Positions 7,425-14,256 of a DNA stretch of 32,092 nucleotides are shown here, one piece after another. The DNA lies in assembly GCA_038064955.1 (NCBI GenBank), contig JBBTRY010000009.1, positions 1-32,092 of the forward strand, read 5' to 3'. The notes under the pieces are model-generated. The model worked only from the letters and a program-made list of their open reading frames with translations, did not search any database and was not told the origin of the DNA. This stretch comes from JBBTQX01 sp038064955. Its GTDB lineage: Bacteria; Patescibacteriota; Minisyncoccia; UBA6257; GWB1-50-10. The position numbers and the translations under genes were made by a program. Each line of letters begins with the position of its first letter. The stretch's first letter is position 1.

Positions 7425-7928
7425 TTATTTTGATAAAGTCAGTTCACTTAATTTTTTGAGTGCTTCGATGGTCGCCATAGCGTTCGCCAACTTGTTGGTC
7501 GTCCGGCCCAAAATCTTCGCCGAAATATCCTTGATGCCCACCATCTCCAAAACGACGCGAGCCGAACCGCCGGCGATAAGGCCGTGATTCAAACGGGCGG
7601 GTTTTATGCGCACCCGAGCAGCGCCGTACTTCGCGTCCACATCATAGGGAATAGTGCGATTGTCTTTCAAAGCCACTTTGATGAGATTTTTCTGCGCCTG
7701 GCGTTTGGCCTTCTCGACGGAAGCGGCCACATCGAGCCCTTTCGCGATGCCGACGCCCACCCGGCCCTTGCCGTCGCCGATCACGACCGTCGTGCGGAAA
7801 CTGAAGCGCTTGCCGCCGGCCATCACGCGGGTTACGCGGCGCACTTCGAGCACCTTGTCACGGAACTCGCTCTTGGGCTTCATCGGCCCCCTGTTATTCG
7901 AACGATTGTTGTTTCTCTGGTATGCCAT
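7425..7928 (-). CDS. rpsE: Small ribosomal subunit protein uS5
   Basis: S5 contributes to decoding accuracy and mRNA unwinding at the entry site. The protein has 167 residues. It has the S5 double-stranded-RNA-binding domain (FRDKVLEVRRVTRVMAGGKR, then FRTTVVIGDGKGRVGVGIAK) and the C-terminal domain (IPYDVDAKYGAARVRIKPA and GLIAGGSARVVLEMVGIKD). A short Asn/Arg-rich N-terminus (AYQRNNNRSNNRG) precedes the domain. The 46-nt spacer from rplR carries one arm of the inverted-repeat family and a TATACT box at the right distance to act as a -10. Confidence 0.98.
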   Translation of the reverse strand: MAYQRNNNRSNNRGPMKPKSEFRDKVLEVRRVTRVMAGGKRFSFRTTVVIGDGKGRVGVGIAKGLDVAASVEKAKRQAQKNLIKVALKDNRTIPYDVDAKYGAARVRIKPARLNHGLIAGGSARVVLEMVGIKDISAKILGRTTNKLANAMATIEALKKLSELTLSK

Positions 7929-7942
7929 AATTTTGTATTTTA

Positions 7943-7975
7943 GTATATCCCTTATCCTTGTTAGGTGTGGGGGGT
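7943..7975 (-). promoter_or_regulatory. Single-arm copy of the ACCCC-CAC-CTA element before rpsE
   Basis: On the minus strand, ACCCCCCACACCTAA (7975-7961) overlaps the rplR stop codon. It is followed by GGATAAGGGA and TATACT, 13 nt before the rpsE ATG. The same arm plus GATAA and TATA arrangement occurs in the elements at 8958-9064 and 28351-28453. No complementary second arm is present here. From CTA to TATACT is 17 nt, a promoter-like spacing. Confidence 0.45.
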
Positions 7976-8334
7976 TAGAGTTTCAAGCCTCCTTCCCGCG
8001 CCGCTTCGGCGAGCGCTTTCACCCGACCGTGGTAGCGGTAATTGCCCCGGTCGAAGGCCGCTTCCTTCACTCCCGCTTTCGCGGCTTTCTCCGCGAGCGT
8101 TTTACCGACCGCTTTGGCGATATCCGCTTTTTTGATTTTACCTTTATTCTTGATTTCGAGCGAAGAAGCGGAGGCGAGCGTCTTACCTGTCGCATCATCG
8201 ATAATCTGCGCGTAGATATGGATATTGCTCCGAAAAACCGAAAGACGCGGCTTCGGCGAGACGCTCTTGATGCGATTCCGGACCCGCTTTGCCCGGCGCA
8301 TCTTGACCTGATTGTGTTTTTTTACGGAATTCAT
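7975..8334 (-). CDS. rplR: Large ribosomal subunit protein uL18
   Basis: L18 binds 5S rRNA and is part of the central protuberance. The 119-residue protein has a basic N-terminus (KKHNQVKMRRAKRVRNRIK), the conserved RLSVFRSNIHIYAQIIDD segment, and the C-terminal GVKEAAFDRGNYRYHGRVKA and LAEAAREGGL motifs. It lies 9 nt after rplF in the expected spc order. Confidence 0.97.
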   Translation of the reverse strand: MNSVKKHNQVKMRRAKRVRNRIKSVSPKPRLSVFRSNIHIYAQIIDDATGKTLASASSLEIKNKGKIKKADIAKAVGKTLAEKAAKAGVKEAAFDRGNYRYHGRVKALAEAAREGGLKL

Positions 8335-8343
8335 GTTTTTATT

Positions 8344-8895
8344 TTAGGAACTGGCCGCGGCAGTCGCCTTCTTACCGGCCTTGCGACGGATGACTTCGCC
8401 CAAGTAATGGAAACCCTTGCCTTTGTAGGGCTCCGGTTTCTTGAGCGCCCGAATATCCGAAGCTACTTGGCCCACGAGCGCCCTGTCCGTTCCTTTGATT
8501 TTCAGAATAGTGTTCTTTTCGACTTCGAAAATGATGCCCTTGGGCGCCTCATATTTCACCGGATGCGAGAAACCCAGGTTCAGGGAAAGATTCTCCCCTT
8601 CTTTCATCATACGATAACCCACGCCGTCGAGAATAAGAGTCTTCTCAAATTCTTTCACGAGACCATTCACAGCATTCTGGACGAGCGCTCTCTGGGTGCC
8701 CCAATTGCTCCGATGCTGTTTTGTGGAATCCTTTATCGTGAACTTCAACTCGTCGGCTTCAAGATTCGAATCCACGCCCGAAAGCACCGGAACGACGAGT
8801 TCGCCTTTCTGGCTTTTTATCCTTATCTCTTTCCCCTCGATTGAGACCGTAATGCCGGCCGGTATTTTGATTGGTTGTTTTCCTATTTTAGACAT
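8344..8895 (-). CDS. rplF: Large ribosomal subunit protein uL6
   Basis: L6 sits near the factor-binding site of the 50S subunit. The 183-residue protein shows MSKIGKQPIKIPAGITVSI, the usual start, and two L6 repeats, with LILDGVGYRMMKEGENLSLN in the middle and the diagnostic RALKKPEPYKGKGFHYLGE near the C-terminus. A short Ala/Ser tail follows. The 224-nt spacer before the start contains three successive predicted hairpins, far more than elsewhere in the cluster, so the leader may carry regulation. No Shine-Dalgarno site is visible. Confidence 0.98.
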   Translation of the reverse strand: MSKIGKQPIKIPAGITVSIEGKEIRIKSQKGELVVPVLSGVDSNLEADELKFTIKDSTKQHRSNWGTQRALVQNAVNGLVKEFEKTLILDGVGYRMMKEGENLSLNLGFSHPVKYEAPKGIIFEVEKNTILKIKGTDRALVGQVASDIRALKKPEPYKGKGFHYLGEVIRRKAGKKATAAASS

Positions 8896-8908
8896 GTGCC
8901 GATTATGT

Positions 8909-8943
8909 ACGAATTTTCGAGTCTACGGACGAAGAAAATTCGT
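8909..8943 (-). promoter_or_regulatory. Hairpin just upstream of rplF
   Basis: ACGAATTTTC (8909-8918) pairs with GAAAATTCGT (8934-8943); the loop can add GTC/GAC pairing (921-923 with 928-930). It ends 14 nt before the rplF ATG. No T tract follows on the minus strand, so it is more likely a leader structure than a terminator. Confidence 0.55.
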
Positions 8944-8957
8944 CCACAGAAGCGAGC

Positions 8958-9064
8958 ATCCCGCACCTATGCGTAAAATCGCGACTTTTGATTTGAGTTG
9001 ATGATGTCATATTCGTTCCCTTGTTTTTGTTTTTTATATTTATCATACGCATTAGGTGCGGGAT
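8958..9064 (-). repeat. Inverted-repeat element A (107 bp) in the rpsH-rplF spacer
   Basis: ATCCCGCACCTA (8958-8969) is the exact reverse complement of TAGGTGCGGGAT (9053-9064). The helix extends inward by TGCGTA/TACGCA with one bulged base. The interior is A/T-rich and contains GATAAATATAAA near the upstream arm on the minus strand. It belongs to the same family as the elements at 11751-11856 and 28351-28453, which share end sequence and length but have different arms that still pair. It may be a leader RNA structure, a promoter with an unusual upstream box, or a REPIN-like palindrome. Confidence 0.7.
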
Positions 9065-9069
9065 AAGGT

Positions 9070-9115
9070 TTGATGCTGAAGAATTCTACGCCTTTGGCTT
9101 GAATTCTTCAATCAA
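9070..9115 (-). repeat. Hairpin after rpsH
   Basis: TGAAGAATTC (9077-9086) pairs with GAATTCTTCA (9101-9110), and TTGAT (9070-9074) with ATCAA (9111-9115) extends the stem past a two-base bulge. GCC/GGC can pair inside the loop. It starts 5 nt after the rpsH stop on the minus strand. No T tract follows, so it may protect the 3' end or be part of the rplF leader. Confidence 0.55.
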
Positions 9116-9119
9116 GCCC

Positions 9120-9491
9120 TTACCAGATTTCGAATAAAAGCTGTCCGCCGACCTTCTCCCTTCTGGCCCGCTCGTCCGTCAGAATACCCTTGGGAGTCGT
9201 TAAAACCAGCATACCATAGCCGCCTTTCACTTTTTTGAGCTCGCGATAGCCGGCGTAGTTCCTCAAAGAGGGCTTGCTCCGGAATTTCAGGCCGCTGATT
9301 TTCTTCGCGCCGTCCAATTCTATCTCGAGATATTTCTTGTATGACTTGCCTTTGAGCTCGACGCTTTTCACGAAGCCGCGCTCGGAGAGCACGTCCGCCA
9401 CCGCTTTGTCGGCTTTGGTGGCCGTAACTTTAAGAATCGGCTTGCCGGCCGCCTGGGCATTTTTTATTTTTATGAGTAAATCTATGTACAT
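9120..9491 (-). CDS. rpsH: Small ribosomal subunit protein uS8
   Basis: S8 binds the central domain of 16S rRNA early in 30S assembly. The 123-residue protein starts MYIDLLIKIKNAQAAGK, a slightly shortened form of the usual start, and ends with TTPKGILTDERARREKVGG followed by a short tail, which matches the family C-terminus. It follows rpsN by 7 nt. In E. coli S8 represses its own operon by binding mRNA near rplE; no similar site was looked for here. Confidence 0.97.
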   Translation of the reverse strand: MYIDLLIKIKNAQAAGKPILKVTATKADKAVADVLSERGFVKSVELKGKSYKKYLEIELDGAKKISGLKFRSKPSLRNYAGYRELKKVKGGYGMLVLTTPKGILTDERARREKVGGQLLFEIW

Positions 9492-9498
9492 ATTGTTT

Positions 9499-9684
9499 TT
9501 ACCAGCTGGCTTTTTTCACTCCCGGAATATGGCCTTTCGAAGCCATTTCGCGGAAACATATTCGACAAAGATTGAAATCGCGGATATAGCCCCTCTTGCG
9601 TCCACACCGGAAACAGCGCAAAACCTTCCGGGTGCTGAATTTCGGTTTCTTTTCGCTTCTTGCAATGACGGATTTTTTAGCCAT
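9499..9684 (-). CDS. rpsN: Small ribosomal subunit protein uS14, zinc type
   Basis: S14 sits in the head of the 30S subunit. The 61-residue protein is the short zinc-binding form, with Cys24, Cys27, Cys40 and Cys43 in the patterns CFRC and CRIC. It ends with the family sequence GHIPGVKKASW. Being zinc-type, it should need no zinc-free paralogue, though one elsewhere cannot be excluded. It starts 4 nt after rplE. Confidence 0.97.
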   Translation of the reverse strand: MAKKSVIARSEKKPKFSTRKVLRCFRCGRKRGYIRDFNLCRICFREMASKGHIPGVKKASW

Positions 9685-9688
9685 AAAT

Positions 9689-10180
9689 TTATTTTTTCAA
9701 TGGTAACCTGAGCCGGCGATACAAAGCAATCGCGGCTTCGCGGTTTTTCTTCCGGGGAACGATCGTAGCCTGGAGCCCGAAGCTGGTTTTGGATTTTTCC
9801 TGGTCGATCTCCGGGAAAACGTCGTGTTCCTTGAAGCCGATATTGAGATTGCCACTTTCGTCGATGTTGCTCAATTCCAATCCGCGGAAGTCCTTCACGC
9901 GGGGCAAAGCCAAATTCACGAGCCGCTCGAAAAAATCTTCCATCCGCTTTTGGCGAAGAGTGACTTTGAGCCCGATAATCTGATTTTCCCTGATTTTGAA
10001 GCCGGCAATGGATTTCTTGGCCGCGCGGGTCGAAGCCTTCTGGCCGGTGATGGCGGCGAATTCCTTTGCCACTTCCGGCAGGATTTTCTCTTCGAACTGC
10101 CCCTGCTGGCTCAACCGGCCGAGGCCCGCGTTTACCACGATTTTTTCGATTTCTTGCCTTAAAAGTTTTTCTTTTTCCAT
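9689..10180 (-). CDS. rplE: Large ribosomal subunit protein uL5
   Basis: L5 binds 5S rRNA and contacts the P-site tRNA. The 163-residue protein begins with EKIVVNAGLGRLSQQGQ, then GQKASTRAAKKSIAGFKIRE and the conserved core LPRVKDFRGLELSNIDESGN. It is a little shorter than the usual 180, missing part of the N-terminus before EKIVVN. It follows rplX by 4 nt. Confidence 0.97.
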   Translation of the reverse strand: MEKEKLLRQEIEKIVVNAGLGRLSQQGQFEEKILPEVAKEFAAITGQKASTRAAKKSIAGFKIRENQIIGLKVTLRQKRMEDFFERLVNLALPRVKDFRGLELSNIDESGNLNIGFKEHDVFPEIDQEKSKTSFGLQATIVPRKKNREAAIALYRRLRLPLKK

Positions 10181-10184
10181 GTTT

Positions 10185-10490
10185 TTATATTATCGCTTGG
10201 CACTTCCGGCAGAAGCGGACTTTGGTTTTATTATCCAAGCGATGGCCGACTCGCGTCGCTTTGTGACAGGAAGAGCAGACCAGCATCAGATTGGAAACAT
10301 TCATCGGGCGCGAAAGCTCAATCGTCTGGCCCTTTTCGCCCTGGCGCTTCGGTCGAACGTGCTTTTTGTATAAATTCAAGCCCTCCACGCTTACCCGGCC
10401 GGTTTTTTGGTCAGCCATAGTCACTTTACCGGATTTACCCCGATTCTTTCCGGCCAATATTTTCACCATGTCGCCTTTCTTGATATCCAT
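10185..10490 (-). CDS. rplX: Large ribosomal subunit protein uL24
   Basis: L24 starts 50S assembly by binding the 5' end of 23S rRNA. The 101-residue protein begins MDIKKGDMVKILAGKNRGKS, a KOW motif, and has the conserved GLNLYKKHVRP segment. Its C-terminal part carries Cys72, Cys75, Cys94 and Cys97 (CSSC and CRKC), a zinc-ribbon found in many bacterial L24 proteins. It follows rplN by 4 nt. Confidence 0.97.
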   Translation of the reverse strand: MDIKKGDMVKILAGKNRGKSGKVTMADQKTGRVSVEGLNLYKKHVRPKRQGEKGQTIELSRPMNVSNLMLVCSSCHKATRVGHRLDNKTKVRFCRKCQAII

Positions 10491-10494
10491 ATTT

Positions 10495-10866
10495 TTAAAC
10501 GAGTTCTTCGGCTAAGGACGCTATCGTGTCGTAGCCTCTTTCTTTTATCTCTCTCGGAATAGGGCCGAAGATGCGGGTCGCCTTCGGGTCTTTTTTGTCC
10601 TTGTCGATGATGACAACCGCGTTTTCGTCGAAGCGGACGTAGGTGCCATCCGCACGATGAATAGCTTTCCGCTGGCGCACCACGAGCGCGTGAATAATAT
10701 CCTTTTTCTTTATCGGTTTCCGGGGCTCGGCCACCTGGACCGAAGCGATAATAATATCCCCCACTTCGGCGTAGCGCCGGCGGCTTCCGCCGAGCACGCG
10801 AAAACACCGGACGATTTTGGCACCGCTGTTGTCTGCTACTTTTAGAATAGACCTTTCTTGTATCAT
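10495..10866 (-). CDS. rplN: Large ribosomal subunit protein uL14
   Basis: L14 lies at the subunit interface and contacts the small subunit. The 123-residue protein is highly conserved: MIQERSILKVADNSGAKIVR at the start, IIASVQVAEPRKPIKKKDII in the middle and GPIPREIKERGYDTIASLA at the end. It follows rpsQ by 1 nt. Confidence 0.98.
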   Translation of the reverse strand: MIQERSILKVADNSGAKIVRCFRVLGGSRRRYAEVGDIIIASVQVAEPRKPIKKKDIIHALVVRQRKAIHRADGTYVRFDENAVVIIDKDKKDPKATRIFGPIPREIKERGYDTIASLAEELV

Positions 10867-10867
10867 T

Positions 10868-11098
10868 TTATTTTATCTTTTCGATGATTTCCCATCGCTT
10901 GTCCTTCGACATCGGTCGGATTTCTTTGATGATTACTTCGTCGCCCAGCTTGTATTCGTTCTTTTCGTCGTGAGCTTTGAAACGCGTGGTCACGCTGTAG
11001 CGCTTGCCGTAGCGCGGATGAACGACCAGGCGGGTCACGGCCACGACCCTGGTTTTCTGCATCTTATCGGAAACGATTTTACCCTTGAGTTTACGCAT
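10868..11098 (-). CDS. rpsQ: Small ribosomal subunit protein uS17
   Basis: S17 binds 16S rRNA early in 30S assembly. The 76-residue protein starts with LKGKIVSDKMQKTRVVAV and carries HPRYGKRYSVTTRFKAHDE and LGDEVIIKEIRPMSKDKRW. Its start overlaps the end of rpmC by 8 nt, suggesting translational coupling. Confidence 0.97.
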   Translation of the reverse strand: MRKLKGKIVSDKMQKTRVVAVTRLVVHPRYGKRYSVTTRFKAHDEKNEYKLGDEVIIKEIRPMSKDKRWEIIEKIK

Positions 11099-11285
11099 GT
11101 TGTTTCAATAAAGTTAATATTTGAGCGATGTTTTTCTTCAAATGCCGAATCTCGCGAATATTCTTCACCTTACCTGCGGCCAGGTCAAAACTCAAGCCTT
11201 CCAGCTTTTCGCGCTGTTCCTGAATCTCTTTCCGGAGTTCCGCTTCCGGCTTTGTTTTGAAATTTTGAAGTTCTTTCTTTTTCAT
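11091..11285 (-). CDS. rpmC: Large ribosomal subunit protein uL29
   Basis: L29 sits at the peptide exit tunnel next to L23. The 64-residue protein is a two-helix protein with the conserved pattern KEIQEQREKLEGLSFDLAAG and IREIRHLKKNIAQILTLL. It follows rplP by 4 nt and overlaps rpsQ by 8 nt. Confidence 0.95.
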   Translation of the reverse strand: MKKKELQNFKTKPEAELRKEIQEQREKLEGLSFDLAAGKVKNIREIRHLKKNIAQILTLLKQHA

Positions 11286-11289
11286 ATGT

Positions 11290-11706
11290 TTACGATTTTT
11301 CGATTACTTTGGTTTTAATCGGCAATTTGAAACCGGCACTCCGCAGAGCCTTCATCGCTTCGTCTCTCGGAATTCCGTCCACTTCGAAAAGAATTCTCCC
11401 GGGCTTGACCGGCACGACGTATCCCTCGATATTGCCTTTTCCGCCTCCCAAGGTCACCTCGGGCGGAAGCTTCGTAACCGGCTTATCGGGGAAAATCCTG
11501 ATCCAAATCTTGCCGCCGCGCTTCAGGGCGTGCGTAATCGTCTTTCTCGCGGCTTCAATCTGTTTGCCGTTCACCCAAGCCGCCGAGCGGGCCTGAAGGC
11601 CGAAACGGCCGAAACTCAAATAAAGCCCGCGGGTTTCGACCATTCTCTTCCGAGAACGGCCCTTCTGCTGTTTGCGATGTTTTTGTTTTTTGGGTTGAAG
11701 AAACAT
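11290..11706 (-). CDS. rplP: Large ribosomal subunit protein uL16
   Basis: L16 organises the A-site region of the 50S subunit. The 138-residue protein has MFLQPKKQKHRKQQKGRSRK, the usual basic start, then WVNGKQIEAARKTITHALKR, WIRIFPDKPVTKLPPEVTLG and the core GGGKGNIEGYVVPVKPGRIL. The 167-nt spacer from rpsC holds a 106-bp inverted repeat and a further hairpin, so the gene may be regulated separately from rpsC. No Shine-Dalgarno site precedes it. Confidence 0.98.
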   Translation of the reverse strand: MFLQPKKQKHRKQQKGRSRKRMVETRGLYLSFGRFGLQARSAAWVNGKQIEAARKTITHALKRGGKIWIRIFPDKPVTKLPPEVTLGGGKGNIEGYVVPVKPGRILFEVDGIPRDEAMKALRSAGFKLPIKTKVIEKS

Positions 11707-11708
11707 AC

Positions 11709-11747
11709 CAATTTTATTTATGAGCGAAGCGAGTAATCATAAAATTG
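11709..11747 (-). promoter_or_regulatory. Hairpin just upstream of rplP
   Basis: CAATTTTAT (11709-11717) pairs with ATAAAATTG (11739-11747). The loop contains GAGCGAAGCGAG, which can form a small inner stem. It ends 2 nt before the rplP ATG on the minus strand, so it could block initiation when folded. This matches the position of the hairpin before rplF (8909-8943). Confidence 0.55.
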
Positions 11748-11750
11748 AGT

Positions 11751-11856
11751 ACCCCGCACATAAAATCAAACGAACGCCCTTTAACCATAAAACATAGGTA
11801 TTCTAAATTCATTTCATTTTTATATATAATTGATTTCATAAATTTATGTGCGGGGT
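11751..11856 (-). repeat. Inverted-repeat element B (106 bp) in the rpsC-rplP spacer
   Basis: ACCCCGCACATAAA (11751-11764) is the exact reverse complement of TTTATGTGCGGGGT (11843-11856). The interior is A/T-rich, with TATATATAA near the upstream arm on the minus strand. Compared with element A, both arms differ at the same paired positions (CCTA/TAGG versus CATA/TATG), so pairing is conserved while sequence changes. It starts 17 nt after the rpsC stop. Confidence 0.72.
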
Positions 11857-11873
11857 TTTCGAAAAACGAACAC

Positions 11874-12557
11874 TCACTTTTGTTCGTGTGGTTTTTCAGA
11901 AAAAATTTCGCCCTTATAGAGCCAAACCTTGATACCGATGGTGCCGTAAGTGTTGAAAGCCGTCGCTTCGCCGTAATCGATAAGTGAGCGGAGCGTTTGA
12001 AGAGGCATCTTGCCCTTCGCCAGCCAGTCCGTCCTCGCAATTTCGTTTCCGTCCAGGCGGCCGCTCATCCTGATCTTTCCGCCCTTCACTTCGTGGTTCT
12101 GCATCAATCCCTCGAGCGTCCGCTTCATTAAGCGGCGATAAGGCAAACGTTTTTCAAGATCGGTCGCGATTTGCTGGGCGATAATTGGAGCGGAAACTTC
12201 AAAGCGCTTCAGCTCTTCAATATTCAAGCTCAAATTGAAATTGGCCGGGAAGGCGTTCTTCGCCCGAAGCACCTGGATTTTTTTCACTATCAGATTCTTG
12301 AGGTCTTCGATTCCCTTTCCGCCGCGGCCGATTACGAGACCCGGCCGGCCGGCGCGCACGAGCACCCTGACGTTCGCTCCCGTCCGCTCGATTTCAACCG
12401 CGGCAATGCCGGCAGCGAGAATTTTGTCGCGGATAATCTTCCGGATGGTCTCGTCTTCCTCGAGAAGGAATTTGATACTTTTCTTGAAGAACCAGCGGCT
12501 GGACCAGGCCAGATTGATGCCTAAGCGATATGAATTCGGATTTATTTTTTGTGCCAT
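11874..12557 (-). CDS. rpsC: Small ribosomal subunit protein uS3
   Basis: S3 lines the mRNA entry channel. The 227-residue protein has MAQKINPNSYRLGINLAWSS, an N-terminal KH domain with the loop IGRGGKGIEDL near residue 75, and the C-terminal domain with LMQNHEVKGGKIRMSGRLDG and GKMPLQTLRSLIDYGEATAF and the end motif YGTIGIKVWLYKGEIF. It follows rplV by 7 nt. Confidence 0.98.
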   Translation of the reverse strand: MAQKINPNSYRLGINLAWSSRWFFKKSIKFLLEEDETIRKIIRDKILAAGIAAVEIERTGANVRVLVRAGRPGLVIGRGGKGIEDLKNLIVKKIQVLRAKNAFPANFNLSLNIEELKRFEVSAPIIAQQIATDLEKRLPYRRLMKRTLEGLMQNHEVKGGKIRMSGRLDGNEIARTDWLAKGKMPLQTLRSLIDYGEATAFNTYGTIGIKVWLYKGEIFSEKPHEQK

Positions 12558-12564
12558 ATGTTTA

Positions 12565-13098
12565 TTAGATTGATTTTCTCTGGAACATTTTCTTGAATAC
12601 TCCGGACTTGGCCGACGCCTTTACTTCCGATTTCACGGCAGGTTTTTCGGATGCGGGCTTATTCTCGGGATCCTCCGCTTTCTCGTGTTTGTGTTTCTTA
12701 GTTGCTTCGTCTTTCTTTTCTTTCTTTTTGATTTCAATCGTGAAACGCGGTGCCTTGCCGTTGGGCAAAATTCCCAGAATCAAAGTGACATGTGAAGTCT
12801 TTTTTTCGATTAAGCTCGCCGAACCGCGCGAGCGGGGCGTCCAGCGCTTGGACTTCGGCCCCTGGTCAACCCGGATTTCCTTGATGAAAAGTTTCGAAAC
12901 ATCAAGCTTGAAGTTGTTCTTGGCGTCGGCCGCGGCGGAACGCAGAAGTTTAATGAGCGCTTCTTTGGGGCGGCGGGGGCTCATCATTAATTTCGCCTCC
13001 GCTTCCTGGAGCGCCAAGCCCCGGATGACATCGGCCAAAATCCGCACCTTCCGCGGCGGTATCTTCAAATGATTCAGTTTGACTTTGACCTGTTCCAT
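12565..13098 (-). CDS. rplV: Large ribosomal subunit protein uL22 with basic C-terminal tail
   Basis: L22 lines the nascent-peptide exit tunnel. The 177-residue protein has the normal core at residues 1-120: NHLKIPPRKVRILADVIRG, LMMSPRRPKEALIKLLRSAA and DQGPKSKRWTPRSRGSAS, which includes the tunnel loop. The remaining 55 or so residues form a low-complexity Lys/Glu/Ala/Pro-rich tail not found in the usual 110-residue protein. Such tails occur in some bacteria, and their role is unknown. It follows rpsS by 4 nt. Confidence 0.97.
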   Translation of the reverse strand: MEQVKVKLNHLKIPPRKVRILADVIRGLALQEAEAKLMMSPRRPKEALIKLLRSAAADAKNNFKLDVSKLFIKEIRVDQGPKSKRWTPRSRGSASLIEKKTSHVTLILGILPNGKAPRFTIEIKKKEKKDEATKKHKHEKAEDPENKPASEKPAVKSEVKASAKSGVFKKMFQRKSI

Positions 13099-13102
13099 AT
13101 CT

Positions 13103-13417
13103 TTATTTCGCCGGAGCCGGCTTGGCCGTTTCCTCGGCTTTCTTTTCGGTTTCTTTTTGGATTTTGCCGCCGTGTTTCACGAACTTCCTGGTCGGCGAAA
13201 ATTCCCCGAGCCGGTGGCCCACCATATCCTCGCCCACCCTGACTTCGATGAAATTTTTGCCATTGTGGACGCCGAAAATGAACCCGACCATTTCAGGTGA
13301 AATCTCGGAACTGCGCGACCAGGTTTTAATGACCGTGCCATCGCCGGACTTGAGGCGCGCTATCTTTTTGACGAGCTTAGGATCCACCCAAGGCCCTTTT
13401 TTGGTTGAACGACTCAT
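13103..13417 (-). CDS. rpsS: Small ribosomal subunit protein uS19
   Basis: S19 is in the head of the 30S subunit. The 104-residue protein starts MSRSTKKGPWVDPKLVKKIA and has the conserved core TWSRSSEISPEMVGFIFGVH and VGHRLGEFSPTRKFVKHGGK. A short Glu/Lys/Ala-rich tail extends beyond the usual end at about residue 92. It starts 1 nt after rplB. Confidence 0.97.
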   Translation of the reverse strand: MSRSTKKGPWVDPKLVKKIARLKSGDGTVIKTWSRSSEISPEMVGFIFGVHNGKNFIEVRVGEDMVGHRLGEFSPTRKFVKHGGKIQKETEKKAEETAKPAPAK

Positions 13418-13418
13418 A

Positions 13419-14249
13419 TTATTTTTTGGCGCGTCGCTTGATTATCATTTTGTTTGACCATTTTTTCTTACTACGAGTCCTATGACCGCCTGTAATCTTA
13501 CCCCATTTCGTCTTGGGTTTCCTAGTACCTCTCGGCTGTTTGCCTTCGCCGCCACCATAAGGATGGTCGCGCGGATTCATAACGGAACCGCGAACGGTCG
13601 GACGGATATTCAACCAGCGGGAACGTCCCGCTTTGCCGATTGAAACCAAATTGTGTTCCGGATTCGAAACCTGGCCGATTGAGGCAAAGCTGTCCCAGGA
13701 CACCCGGCGAGTTTCGCCCGAAGGCATCTTGAGGTCGGTGTAGCCGTCTTCGTGGGCCAATATCTGGATGGAAGCGCCGGCGGAACGGCCGAGCTGGCCG
13801 CCTTTGCCCGGCATAATTTCTATATTATGGACGAAAACGCCGACCGGAATTCTTTTCAAAATGGTGCGATTGCCGAGCTCAAGCGGAGCGTCAAGCGAAG
13901 TGATGATTTTCGCTCCGACTTCCAACTTGTGCGGCGCGATGAGATAGCGGCGATCGCCGTCGGCATAGATAACTTTCACGATGAACGCCGTGCGGTAAGG
14001 ATCGTATTCGATGGTTTCCACCTTGCCCGGTACGCCTTTCTTTTCCTGGAGGAAGTCTACGTGGCGATAGATTATTTTATTACCGCCGCCCTGGTGACGC
14101 ATCGAAATGCGGCCCTGGTTATTCCGGCCGGCGTTTTTCTTCAACCGCTTCGTGAGCGCTTTTTCGCGCGGAATTTTCGTCAGCGTCGAATAATCGGCGA
14201 CGGTCATCGAACGACGGGAATGGGTATATGGATTGAACTTCTTTATCAT
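13419..14249 (-). CDS. rplB: Large ribosomal subunit protein uL2
   Basis: L2 is needed for subunit joining and peptidyl transferase activity. The protein has 276 residues, the family length. It contains KKNAGRNNQGRISMRHQGGG, then VHNIEIMPGKGGQLGRSAGA, and the C-terminal catalytic-centre segment RPTVRGSVMNPRDHPYGGGE with the conserved histidine. It follows rplW by 7 nt. Confidence 0.98.
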   Translation of the reverse strand: MIKKFNPYTHSRRSMTVADYSTLTKIPREKALTKRLKKNAGRNNQGRISMRHQGGGNKIIYRHVDFLQEKKGVPGKVETIEYDPYRTAFIVKVIYADGDRRYLIAPHKLEVGAKIITSLDAPLELGNRTILKRIPVGVFVHNIEIMPGKGGQLGRSAGASIQILAHEDGYTDLKMPSGETRRVSWDSFASIGQVSNPEHNLVSIGKAGRSRWLNIRPTVRGSVMNPRDHPYGGGEGKQPRGTRKPKTKWGKITGGHRTRSKKKWSNKMIIKRRAKK

Positions 14250-14256
14250 GGCTTTA

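Noticed and set aside
7654..8844. 396-codon plus-strand frame across rpsE-rplR-rplF
   Set aside because: It covers three conserved ribosomal genes and an element arm on the other strand; composition is that of antisense frames.
11714..12040. 108-codon minus-strand frame in the rpsC-rplP spacer
   Set aside because: Overlaps the end of rpsC in another frame and reads through element B; no ribosomal or other motif.
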